Shown: positions 8,298-16,226 of the stretch, in pieces
How the letters are laid out: every line of letters begins with the position of its first letter
Position numbering within the stretch: the first letter of the stretch is position 1
From: an uncultured Brachyspira sp.
GTDB lineage: Bacteria; Spirochaetota; Brachyspiria; Brachyspirales; Brachyspiraceae
Length of the DNA: 35,545 nt
Direction of reading: 5' to 3'
Assembly: GCF_944390845.1 (NCBI RefSeq)
Contig: NZ_CALXRM010000031.1
Location: 1 to 35,545 of the forward strand
Notes under the pieces: model-generated
Database searches by the model: none
Told to the model about the DNA's origin: nothing
Seen by the model: the letters and a program-made list of their open reading frames with translations, nothing else
Made by a program: the position numbers and the translations under genes

Positions 8298-9709
8298 TGC
8301 TTTTTAGTTCCATGATTTTTTTGTGGCTTTTTCTGCCATTAGTTTTTATTTTATATTATGTTTTAGATAAAAGGTACAGAAACTTATTACTGTTAATAGC
8401 TAGCATAATATTCTATGCTTGGGGCGGGGTTAGTTATACTTTAATAATGTTTTCTTCTATAGTAATTAATTATTTATTTGCCTTATTAATTGATAAAGCA
8501 ATAGAAGAAAATAATAAATTAAAAAAGAAAATCTATTTAACTTTATGTATAATAATTAATCTATCAATATTAGGATATTTCAAATATACTGATTTTGCAA
8601 TATCAATAATTAATTCAATATCAGGAAAAGAGTTAATTTCATTAAAAAATATAGTACTTCCTATAGGAATATCATTTTATACTTTTCAGGCCTTATCTTA
8701 TGTAGTTGATGTATATAGAGAACAAAATAAGGCACAGAAAAATATAATTAATTTGGCATTATATATATATTTCTTTCCTCAATTGATAGCAGGACCTATA
8801 GTAAAATATCATGATATAGACAGTCAAATAATAAATAGAACCGAAAGTTTAGAAAATATTAGTTACGGAATAAAAAGGTTCATTTACGGGCTATCAAAGA
8901 AAGTGATATTAGCCAATATGTTTGCTTTATCTTGTGATGAGATATTAAAACAGCCTATAGGAGATATAGGAACAGCATTAGCTTGGGTAGCTGCTGTTCT
9001 TTATACTATGCAGATTTATTATGATTTTTCAGGCTATTCAGATATGGCTATAGGTTTAGGTCATATGTTTGGCTTTAAGTTTTTAGAAAACTTTAATTAT
9101 CCCTATATATCAAAATCAGTTCAGGAGTTCTGGAGGAGATGGCATATATCTTTATCTACTTGGTTTAAGGAGTATCTATATATACCATTAGGCGGTAACA
9201 GAAAAGGAAAATATTTTACTTATTTGAATTTATTAATAGTTTTCTTTTCTACAGGTTTATGGCATGGAGCCAGTTTTAATTTTATTCTATGGGGCTTATG
9301 GCATGGATTATTTTTGGTTATAGAGCGTGTATTTTTAGGTAAGATATTAGAGCAAAATAAATTTAAGTTTATAAATCATATATATGTCATATTAGTATTT
9401 GTACTTGGTTGGGTATTATTCAGAGCGAATGATTTACAACATGCTTTAAATTTGTATAAATTAATGTTTAGTTATAAAGAGAGTATTTACACAGTTAGAT
9501 ATTTCTTCTATCCTCAGACATTAGTATGTTTTATATTTGGTATATTATTTAGCGGATTATTTCAGAGTATATTTCCAAAAATTAAGGAAGTTATATTTTC
9601 TAGTAAAGTTTATATATTAGAAAGTGTAATTCAGTTCATACTTTTATTTATTTGTATTATGTATTTAGTAAATGGTACTTATAATCCATTTATCTATTTC
9701 AGATTTTAA
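8297..9709 (+). CDS. MBOAT-family O-acyltransferase (AlgI-like)
   Basis: A 470-residue multi-pass inner-membrane protein of the MBOAT/AlgI family, which moves acetyl groups across the membrane to modify surface polysaccharides. It starts with the family's typical MLFSSMIFLWLFLPLV and FYAWGG, then LPIGISFYTFQALSYVVDVY (about 121-140), YYDFSGYSDMAIGLGHMFGF (about 241-260) and EFWRRWHISLSTWFKEYLYI with His283. STGLWHGASFNFILWGLWHG (about 318-337) carries His323, equivalent to the essential membrane His. Length is normal, so the ATG at 8297 is the right start; GGAG at 8285-8288 serves it. The next gene (11 nt on) is its usual AlgJ/AlgX-like partner. Expression is probably linked to the repeat-containing leader. 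Confidence 0.93.
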   Translation: MLFSSMIFLWLFLPLVFILYYVLDKRYRNLLLLIASIIFYAWGGVSYTLIMFSSIVINYLFALLIDKAIEENNKLKKKIYLTLCIIINLSILGYFKYTDFAISIINSISGKELISLKNIVLPIGISFYTFQALSYVVDVYREQNKAQKNIINLALYIYFFPQLIAGPIVKYHDIDSQIINRTESLENISYGIKRFIYGLSKKVILANMFALSCDEILKQPIGDIGTALAWVAAVLYTMQIYYDFSGYSDMAIGLGHMFGFKFLENFNYPYISKSVQEFWRRWHISLSTWFKEYLYIPLGGNRKGKYFTYLNLLIVFFSTGLWHGASFNFILWGLWHGLFLVIERVFLGKILEQNKFKFINHIYVILVFVLGWVLFRANDLQHALNLYKLMFSYKESIYTVRYFFYPQTLVCFIFGILFSGLFQSIFPKIKEVIFSSKVYILESVIQFILLFICIMYLVNGTYNPFIYFRF

Positions 9710-9720
9710 GAGAGTTATTT

Positions 9721-11331
9721 ATGAAAAATAAAAGTTTATTTAATAAAATATCATTATTCATTAGTATTATTATAATATTGTTAATTTTAGTTTTATCTAT
9801 ATTAGGCTCGTTTAATAGAAAAGCTTACTTATCAGACTTCAAATTAATATCATCTAAAAATAATATTTATACTTATCAGTTTAGGGTTAAATATCATAGT
9901 AAGATATTTAGAAATAGTGATATATATGAAGTCTATATAAATTCTAATCAAATAATTAAGTCAAATAGATATATAAGAAAAATTACAATGAATGAATCAG
10001 GAAGTCCATTTGGTATATTAGAATCTAATAAGAAAATAGAAGGGAATATTGATAATGTTATTTATACCTTAAAGCCAAAAAAATTAATTTTGTTACTATC
10101 TTTATTGTTTATTATTATATTTTTATTATTAGATAGTATAATTTTAGATTTTTTACAGAAACTATCAAAGATTAATTTTAGAAATAGATATGCTTATATA
10201 TTGATAATATTTTTGTGTTTTTTAATAATGCCTAATATTGTTTATCAAGTTTTTTATGATAAGTTTGACCATATTAATTATGAAAATAGAAAATTTGCAG
10301 ATAAACCTAAATTAGATATAAAAAAATTAGATAATTATCCAAAATTATATGAAACATATTTTAATGATAATACACCTTTTAGAAATGAATTAGTAAAAAT
10401 AAAAAGTTTAATTGATATTATTATTTTTAATAATTCAACCAAAAAAGATAGACTGATAGGAAAGAATAAATGGTTGTTTATAAAAGATATGAATGATATG
10501 TATATTGGTATGGAATATACATATTTTAATAATAAAGAATTAGAACAAGCAAAAAATAATTTATTACATTTTAGAGATGAACTAAAGAAAAGAAATATTG
10601 ATTTTATTCTTATGATATGCAATGATAAACAATTTATATATGATGATTATATTCCTGATTACATAAGGAGAAAAACGAATTTAACTGTTACAGATCAATT
10701 TGTTGATTATATAAAAAAAGAAACAGATATTCAAATTATTTATACAAAAGATGAATTTCTTAAATATAAAGATGATTATCAGTTATATTATAAATACGAT
10801 TCTCATTGGAATTATTTAGGAGGATATGTAGCATATACTCAAATATTAAAAAAATTACACAATCCTTTTATACCAATTAATGAAGTTGAGCTAAAAGATA
10901 TATCATTTAAAGATAAAACATCAGATGGAAATACTGATCAGTATAATGATTTGACTAAAGCTTTTGCTTTATCAAAGAGTAAATATTATAATGATGATAT
11001 GAGATTAATTGTTTCTGGATATTCATTTGATAATTATAAAAAAATTAATATTATAGACTGGGCAAATTTTACTACAATATCAAAAACAAACTTAGATAAC
11101 AGATATTTATTTATATTGAGAGATTCATATGGTTCTGCAATGGTTCCGTATATATCTAGTAGTTTTAATATGGTTACTTATGCACATTTTAGAAATTTTA
11201 AAATTACTGATTTAAAAAATATATCTCCTAACTTATTTATATTTGAAATAGTAGAAAGAGGATTAAAAAATTATGTTTTGAAAACTATTCCAAATTATAA
11301 AATAGAAGAAATAAATAAAGATTTAAAATAA
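9721..11331 (+). CDS. AlgJ/AlgX-like SGNH (DHHW) acetyltransferase partner
   Basis: 536 residues with an N-terminal membrane helix (about 9-30), two more hydrophobic segments (about 121-142 and 157-178) and a periplasmic SGNH/DHHW domain from about 185. Motifs seen are ENRKFADKP, YDSHWNYLGGY (Asp360, His362) and ILRDSYGSAMVPYIS (Asp468-Ser469). Asp360, His362 and Ser469 make the likely catalytic triad. In AlgJ/AlgX systems this protein takes the acetyl group from the MBOAT partner and puts it on a sugar polymer outside the membrane. The beta-rich part between the first two helices (31-115) is unusual for AlgJ and may be a small extra periplasmic domain. The polymer is unknown; LOS or a capsule-like glycan are options. 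Confidence 0.85.
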   Translation: MKNKSLFNKISLFISIIIILLILVLSILGSFNRKAYLSDFKLISSKNNIYTYQFRVKYHSKIFRNSDIYEVYINSNQIIKSNRYIRKITMNESGSPFGILESNKKIEGNIDNVIYTLKPKKLILLLSLLFIIIFLLLDSIILDFLQKLSKINFRNRYAYILIIFLCFLIMPNIVYQVFYDKFDHINYENRKFADKPKLDIKKLDNYPKLYETYFNDNTPFRNELVKIKSLIDIIIFNNSTKKDRLIGKNKWLFIKDMNDMYIGMEYTYFNNKELEQAKNNLLHFRDELKKRNIDFILMICNDKQFIYDDYIPDYIRRKTNLTVTDQFVDYIKKETDIQIIYTKDEFLKYKDDYQLYYKYDSHWNYLGGYVAYTQILKKLHNPFIPINEVELKDISFKDKTSDGNTDQYNDLTKAFALSKSKYYNDDMRLIVSGYSFDNYKKINIIDWANFTTISKTNLDNRYLFILRDSYGSAMVPYISSSFNMVTYAHFRNFKITDLKNISPNLFIFEIVERGLKNYVLKTIPNYKIEEINKDLK

Positions 11332-11423
11332 ATTCTAATCAATCATATAAATATTTTTATTAATAAAGTATTATGCTATTTATACCGTTAATAATAATAG
11401 TACTTTAATTATAAGTTTGAATT

Positions 11424-12038
11424 ATGAAAAAAATAGTATTATTATTAGTTTTTATATTAACTTTAAATCTTTATCCTAAGATAGGTATGAAAGAATCAAC
11501 TATAGTGGAGAAAAAAGACTATGGTTATATAGTTTATGCTGAGGACTATTATAGACTTTATTCATTACCTTCATATTATGCAGAGTATGATTTACTTAGA
11601 AATGTAGATTATCTTGAGCGTGCTTTAGATGCTCCTTTCGATTTTGTAAATAGAGCTTTAACTATTATAACAACAGAAGAAGCTTATACTAGATATAAAG
11701 ATCTTATGCATATGCAGTTTAATTATCTAATAACACAGAATTATATTTATCTTGCTGGACTTTATGATAAAGAGAACTATTATTTTTATAACTCACAGTT
11801 TGATGAGGATATAAAGAAAAGTTTTGAGTATGCTGTGTTTTTTTATAATTTAGCTAAAGAAAGATGGGAGATTACTAAAGAATTAGCATCAAAAGTTATG
11901 AAAAATAAAGCTAAATTAGAAATGGATAATTTAATTGATAAAGCTTATAAGATAGCTTTAGGTGAAATAGATTATAATAAAACAGCCGATAGACAATTGA
12001 AGCATATAGAAGAAATTTTACAGGAAATGGAAAAATAA
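11424..12038 (+). CDS. Secreted protein of unknown function
   Basis: 204 residues with a clean N-terminal signal peptide (MKKIVLLLVFILTLNLYPKI) and no lipobox Cys, so probably periplasmic or surface-exposed. The rest is helical and very rich in Tyr, Glu and Lys, with segments such as AVFFYNLAKERWEITKELAS and a C-terminal HIEEILQEMEK. No domain is recognised. No clear ribosome binding site precedes the ATG; a TATAAG at 11410-11415 lies only 8 nt before it, so the message may be nearly leaderless (weak, no good -35). The HD-GYP-like gene follows after 32 nt and has its own strong ribosome site, so the two may be co-transcribed. Confidence 0.65.
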   Translation: MKKIVLLLVFILTLNLYPKIGMKESTIVEKKDYGYIVYAEDYYRLYSLPSYYAEYDLLRNVDYLERALDAPFDFVNRALTIITTEEAYTRYKDLMHMQFNYLITQNYIYLAGLYDKENYYFYNSQFDEDIKKSFEYAVFFYNLAKERWEITKELASKVMKNKAKLEMDNLIDKAYKIALGEIDYNKTADRQLKHIEEILQEMEK

Positions 12039-12070
12039 TTAATATAAATTAAATAGTTTTAGGAGTATTT

Positions 12071-13525
12071 ATGTTTAAATCAATGAATAAATACTATGAA
12101 ATTAATTTTGATAAAATTGCAGATTTAAAGGATATAATATTAAAGGAAAATATAGAAATAACTTGTGTTAATTCTAATGGAATAAGTATTATTATTCCAG
12201 GTTCTTCAGTTGATGTATTGATAGAAGAAAAAGATAATGTTTTGCTTAAAGATGCTAAATATTATATATCATCATTTTCCAGTAAATTCTTTAATTTAAA
12301 TAATCCTAATACCAATAAAAGCACAGTTGTAGCTGGTGCTGATGATAGTGAATATAGTGAAATAGAGTATTTTTATCATATATATAATAATTGTGAGGCT
12401 AGCGGAGAGAAATTAAAATCTGCCAATTCCTTATTTTTGAACAGAATAATTAGAGAGAAACCTAATAATAGATTATCTTTATTGAAACCATATTTAGATG
12501 AATTAAAATTAGATTCTAAAGCAAATAAAATATCATCAGAAATGTCCTCTAATATAGAACGTATATTAACAGGCTTAGGAATTATATCAAGATTAGATTT
12601 TATAAGATATCTTAAATACATGAAAACATCTAATAAACTTTCTAATGGTATTATTGGTATAGAAATAGAAACTACGATTTCAAGTATAATGAATTCTGTT
12701 GTAACATATTTAGAAAAGGAATATTTTAGTGCTGATATATTTGATAGTTTAGATTTGCTTAATGATGCAAATATATTAAGTCATAGCAATAGAGTTTGCA
12801 TATTGATGATAGAGTTCTTATATTTTTATAATAATATATTCAATAAGGGATTAAGTAATAAGTTAAGACAAGATTATAAAAACAAATATTTGGAATATTA
12901 TAAGGCTCTTTTTAATAAATATAATATAACTACAGGAATGGAGAAGCTAGAAAAAGTATATAAACTTGGTATAAGGAAATTTACAGGTTCAGAAATAACT
13001 TATTATGCAACAGGAGCATTTTACCATGACGTTGCTATGCTTAATATGATTGATTTTATTCCTACAGATGATTTCATTAAAGACGGAGATTTTAAAGATT
13101 TCCACACTCCAAAAGCTTATTATTTCCTTAAATATGTATTGAATCAAAAAGATGAAGTATCTTTAGTTGCTGGACTTCATCATGAATGTTATGGATATGG
13201 AAGCGGAGTTTTGAAAAATTTCTTAGATAAAAAAGCTAATGATCCAAAACATAAAATAGATTTCATAATGACATTTGAACCAGAAGATATTTTAAATGCT
13301 GAAGCCTTTGCATATTTCCCAGCAAAAATGTTAGAAATAGTGGATATATATGACACACTTATGTTTATGGAAGGAAGCAGAAATACAAATATTCAAGATA
13401 TAGTAATGTATATGAAGAGAGCGTTTATAGAGGATAAAATAGCAATAGATCCTATAGCATTTGATTTATTTAAACAATTTTTATCAGAAATTAAATATGC
13501 AGAGATTATTGAGGAAGAATATTAA
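12071..13525 (+). CDS. Divergent HD-GYP-like domain protein (paralogue of 938-2353)
   Basis: 484 residues with the same architecture as the protein at 938: an N-terminal region opening NKYYEINFDKIADLKDIILK, then an HD-GYP-like core. Key residues are His238 (SHSNR), His319-Asp320 (FYHDV), His345 (FHTPKAYYFLKY) and His370-His371-Glu372 followed by CYGYGSG in place of DGxGYP. FPAKMLEIVDIYDTLMF (about 416-432) matches the family's IPxxARIxxVxDxYDALT. The core residues agree between the paralogues, which argues for kept function; the GYP change is shared, so it predates the duplication. TTAGGAG lies 7 nt before the ATG. Cyclic dinucleotide hydrolysis is the natural guess, not shown. Confidence 0.72.
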   Translation: MFKSMNKYYEINFDKIADLKDIILKENIEITCVNSNGISIIIPGSSVDVLIEEKDNVLLKDAKYYISSFSSKFFNLNNPNTNKSTVVAGADDSEYSEIEYFYHIYNNCEASGEKLKSANSLFLNRIIREKPNNRLSLLKPYLDELKLDSKANKISSEMSSNIERILTGLGIISRLDFIRYLKYMKTSNKLSNGIIGIEIETTISSIMNSVVTYLEKEYFSADIFDSLDLLNDANILSHSNRVCILMIEFLYFYNNIFNKGLSNKLRQDYKNKYLEYYKALFNKYNITTGMEKLEKVYKLGIRKFTGSEITYYATGAFYHDVAMLNMIDFIPTDDFIKDGDFKDFHTPKAYYFLKYVLNQKDEVSLVAGLHHECYGYGSGVLKNFLDKKANDPKHKIDFIMTFEPEDILNAEAFAYFPAKMLEIVDIYDTLMFMEGSRNTNIQDIVMYMKRAFIEDKIAIDPIAFDLFKQFLSEIKYAEIIEEEY

Positions 13526-13545
13526 TTTATTTTAATAGATTAAAT

Positions 13546-13573
13546 TTGACTTTTAACAATAAAAATATATAAT
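13546..13573 (+). promoter_or_regulatory. Promoter of fmt giving a probably leaderless mRNA
   Basis: TTGACT (13546-13551), a 16-bp spacer and a perfect TATAAT (13568-13573). The fmt start codon is at 13582, only 8 nt after the -10 element, so transcription would begin at or next to the ATG. No ribosome binding site is present between them. Confidence 0.65.
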
Positions 13574-13581
13574 CATTTCCT

Positions 13582-14520
13582 ATGTATAACGTTATAGTAG
13601 CAGGTTCAACCGATTTTACAAGAGATTGTATCTTACAATTAATGAAAACAGATAATGTCAATTTGAGTGCAGTAATAGCTCCAATAGACACAAAAAAAGA
13701 TAGAAAGGGTAATATAATTAATTCTCCAACTGTAGAAGTGGCTTTGGAGAATAATATAAAATTATTCCAGCCGGAAAGCATAAATAAAGATGATTTCTAT
13801 AGTACTTTGGAAGAATTAGCCCCAGATTTTTTAATAGTTGTGGCTTATGGCAGAATTTTGAATAAAAGAACATTAGCCTTGCCAAAAATTATGCCGCTTA
13901 ATATTCATGGATCCCTTTTACCTATATTAAGAGGTGCCAGTCCAGTAGAACATGCTTTACTTTATGGCTTTGAAAAGAGCGGTACAACATTACAAAAAAT
14001 GGATGCCAAATTAGATGAAGGTGATGTTATACTTCAGCATGAGGTAAATATAGAAAAAGATTGGCAATTTAATGATTTATATGATAAAATAAAAGAAAGC
14101 GGGGTATATTTACTTAAAGAATTTTTTACAGATGTTGATAAATATATATCTAATCTAAAAAAACAAGATGATTCTATAGCTACTTATTGTAGTAAAATAA
14201 AAAAAGAAGATGGTAAGCTTGATTTCTCAAAAGATGTTTATAGTCTTCATAATATGACCAGAGCCTTTGTAAGATGGCCTACAGCTTATTGTTTTTACAA
14301 AGATGTATCGATAAGAGTTTTTAAGAGTGAATATATAGAAGATTCTAATTGTCAAAATGATTTTGGTAAAATAATCGATTTTAATAATGATGGAATATAT
14401 ATTCAAGCACTTAATGGTATTTATATTATAAAAGAGCTGCAAAGGGAAGGTAAGAAAAGACAAACTGTAAAAGAGTTTTTGTGCGGAAATAAATTAATCA
14501 GAGGCGAATATTTTGTGTAA
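13582..14520 (+). CDS. fmt: Methionyl-tRNA formyltransferase
   Basis: 312 residues, normal for Fmt, which formylates Met-tRNA(fMet) with 10-formyl-tetrahydrofolate so it can start translation. The N-terminal formyltransferase domain shows DFLIVVAYGRIL and LNIHGSLLPILRGASPVEHA (Asn107, His109). The stretch LQKMDAKLDEGDVI follows, with Asp145 as the third catalytic residue. The C-terminal OB-like tRNA-binding domain begins around residue 210 (TRAFVRWPTAYCFY). The N-terminus MYNVIVAGST fits the family start, so the unusual position of the ATG just after the -10 box is not a start-calling error. The PASTA gene follows after 24 nt. Confidence 0.95.
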   Translation: MYNVIVAGSTDFTRDCILQLMKTDNVNLSAVIAPIDTKKDRKGNIINSPTVEVALENNIKLFQPESINKDDFYSTLEELAPDFLIVVAYGRILNKRTLALPKIMPLNIHGSLLPILRGASPVEHALLYGFEKSGTTLQKMDAKLDEGDVILQHEVNIEKDWQFNDLYDKIKESGVYLLKEFFTDVDKYISNLKKQDDSIATYCSKIKKEDGKLDFSKDVYSLHNMTRAFVRWPTAYCFYKDVSIRVFKSEYIEDSNCQNDFGKIIDFNNDGIYIQALNGIYIIKELQREGKKRQTVKEFLCGNKLIRGEYFV

Positions 14521-14544
14521 TAATTTTGGAGTAAAATTGTAAGT

Positions 14545-15321
14545 ATGAGTAAGAAGAAAAATAAACCTGAAATAAAAGCTAAGTCTAAAAATAAAATAGA
14601 AAAACCTTTTAATAATGCAGAGAAATATGAAAATATGAAAAATACCTCTGAGGGTAGAATAGAAACTGTAAAAATTAAAGATAAAAAAGAATTTAATAAT
14701 ATATTTTCAAAAATATTATATTACATAAAAAGATTTATAGAGATTATTTTACCAGATGGTATAGTAAGCGATTCTAAATCATTATTGGTTTTTGGAAGAT
14801 TAACACTTTTTGCTATTATACTTTTTGTAATGCAGGTATTGGTAGTATGTTTGGTAGTATTTGTTGTTGTTAAATCCGGAGGAGAATCTTTTGTTCTTCC
14901 AGATGTTCAAGGAAAAGAAATATTTCAAGCATTTAATACTTTAGAAAAAGAGGGTATGAATCTTAATATTCAAACTCACTATTTTGATAATTACCCTTTA
15001 GGTACTGTTGTTAGTCAAGAGCCTAAAGGCGGTATAAAAGTAAAAAGAGGAAGAACTGTTTATTTAGTTATAAATGTTGCTGAACAAGCAGTTGTAAAAA
15101 TGCCTGATGTTACCGGTATAAAGTATGATGAAGCTCTTAGTATAATTAGCAATGAAGTTATTAGTACAATGACAAATGTTACTATACTTCCAAAAGTTGA
15201 GATAAATGATTCTATATACGAAAATGATGTAGTTGTTTCCCAAATTCCTTTAGCCGAAGAAGTTGTTGGTGTTAATACTGAGATAATCTTAACAGTTAAT
15301 AATAAAAAATCTCAAAATTAA
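14545..15321 (+). CDS. Single-pass membrane protein with two PASTA domains
   Basis: 258 residues: a Lys-rich cytoplasmic head (1-60), one membrane helix (about 83-110) and two extracytoplasmic PASTA domains. PASTA 1 (about 114-180) contains VLPDVQGKEIFQAFNTLEKE and GTVVSQEPKGGIKVKRG. PASTA 2 (about 186-252) contains MPDVTGIKYDEALSII and VVSQIPLAEEV. PASTA domains bind peptidoglycan or beta-lactams and usually hang from Ser/Thr kinases or penicillin-binding proteins; here neither domain is present. GGAG (14528-14531) is 13 nt upstream, rather far. It lies between fmt and a methyltransferase in one forward cluster. A role in cell-wall sensing or synthesis is inferred. Confidence 0.88.
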   Translation: MSKKKNKPEIKAKSKNKIEKPFNNAEKYENMKNTSEGRIETVKIKDKKEFNNIFSKILYYIKRFIEIILPDGIVSDSKSLLVFGRLTLFAIILFVMQVLVVCLVVFVVVKSGGESFVLPDVQGKEIFQAFNTLEKEGMNLNIQTHYFDNYPLGTVVSQEPKGGIKVKRGRTVYLVINVAEQAVVKMPDVTGIKYDEALSIISNEVISTMTNVTILPKVEINDSIYENDVVVSQIPLAEEVVGVNTEIILTVNNKKSQN

Positions 15322-15396
15322 TAACAATATTATTTGTATATTAAGTATAAAGAAAGAGCTGCTTCTTTCCGAAAATAATTATTGGAGAGTTATATT

Positions 15397-16200
15397 GTGG
15401 AAGGAAAAGAATGTGAATTTTGTGGCAGCACCAAATCTGAAGTTTATATAAAAACAGATTTAGTAAGCTACAATAAATGTTTAAATTGCGGTCTTATATA
15501 TCAATATCCAGTTTTGAGCCAAGATGAGATAAATGATATATATAGTGATAATTATTTTGAGTATGAAGTGGCTAATCAGGAAAATTTTTTCGGTCTTATG
15601 AAACTTGCTATGAAAGATATAGGTTTTGATAAGATAGAAAGTACATTGCCAAATAAAAATGTTCTTGATATAGGCTGTGCTACAGGAATGATGCTTAATT
15701 ATTTGAAAACTAAAGGCTATAATGCCCAAGGTATTGAAATATGTGCATCTTCTGCTGAATATGCCAGAAAAAATTACGGCATAACAGTTCATGAAAAGCC
15801 TTTGCTTGATGTTGGTTTTGACAGTGATTATTTTTCCTTTATACATTTTTCACATGTTATAGAACATGTGCCTAATCCTGCCGATACTTTAAAAGAGATT
15901 TACAGGATACTTGCTAAGGGAGGATATTTAGCAATAACAACACCTAATGCCGATGGTATGTTTGCTAAAAAATATGGAGGAGCTTGGAGAGCAGTGATGC
16001 CTCAGCATTTATGGCTATTTTCCAAGACTACACTTTCAAATTATATGAAAAGTATAGGTTTTAATATTATTAGTGATTTTTCTTGGGGATCTATTCCTAT
16101 AGAGAAAAAGCCTAATAAAATTGTTAAAGCTTTTTTTGATAAATATGTTAAATTATTTAATAGAGGAGATGTTATGCTCTTCTTATGCAAGAAAGCATGA
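15397..16200 (+). CDS. SAM-dependent methyltransferase with N-terminal zinc-ribbon-like Cys pairs
   Basis: About 267 residues. I chose the GTG at 15397 because GGAGAG (15384-15389) is 7 nt before it; a TTG at 15382 would start before that site. The N-terminus has CEFCG and CLNCGL, a likely zinc knuckle seen in many sugar or small-molecule methyltransferases. The class I SAM fold follows: VLDIGCATGMMLNYL (motif I), GYNAQGIEICASSAEYARKN, a FIHFSHVIEHVPNPADTLKE stretch, and RILAKGGYLAITTPN. The C-terminal 90 residues contain RAVMPQHLWLFSKTTLSNYM, common in this family. The substrate is unknown. The gap to the PASTA gene is 75 nt and contains a small GAAAGA/TCTTTC hairpin. Confidence 0.85.
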   Translation: MEGKECEFCGSTKSEVYIKTDLVSYNKCLNCGLIYQYPVLSQDEINDIYSDNYFEYEVANQENFFGLMKLAMKDIGFDKIESTLPNKNVLDIGCATGMMLNYLKTKGYNAQGIEICASSAEYARKNYGITVHEKPLLDVGFDSDYFSFIHFSHVIEHVPNPADTLKEIYRILAKGGYLAITTPNADGMFAKKYGGAWRAVMPQHLWLFSKTTLSNYMKSIGFNIISDFSWGSIPIEKKPNKIVKAFFDKYVKLFNRGDVMLFLCKKA

Positions 16201-16226
16201 ATTGTTTTTATCTTTAAGGAGAATAT

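Noticed and set aside
15345..15372. Terminator between the PASTA and methyltransferase genes
   Set aside because: The GAAAGA/TCTTTC hairpin has only about 6 bp and no T-run after it.
15481..15846. 121-codon minus-strand ORF inside the methyltransferase gene
   Set aside because: Ile/Tyr/Phe/Lys-rich shadow of a clear methyltransferase, with no ribosome site.
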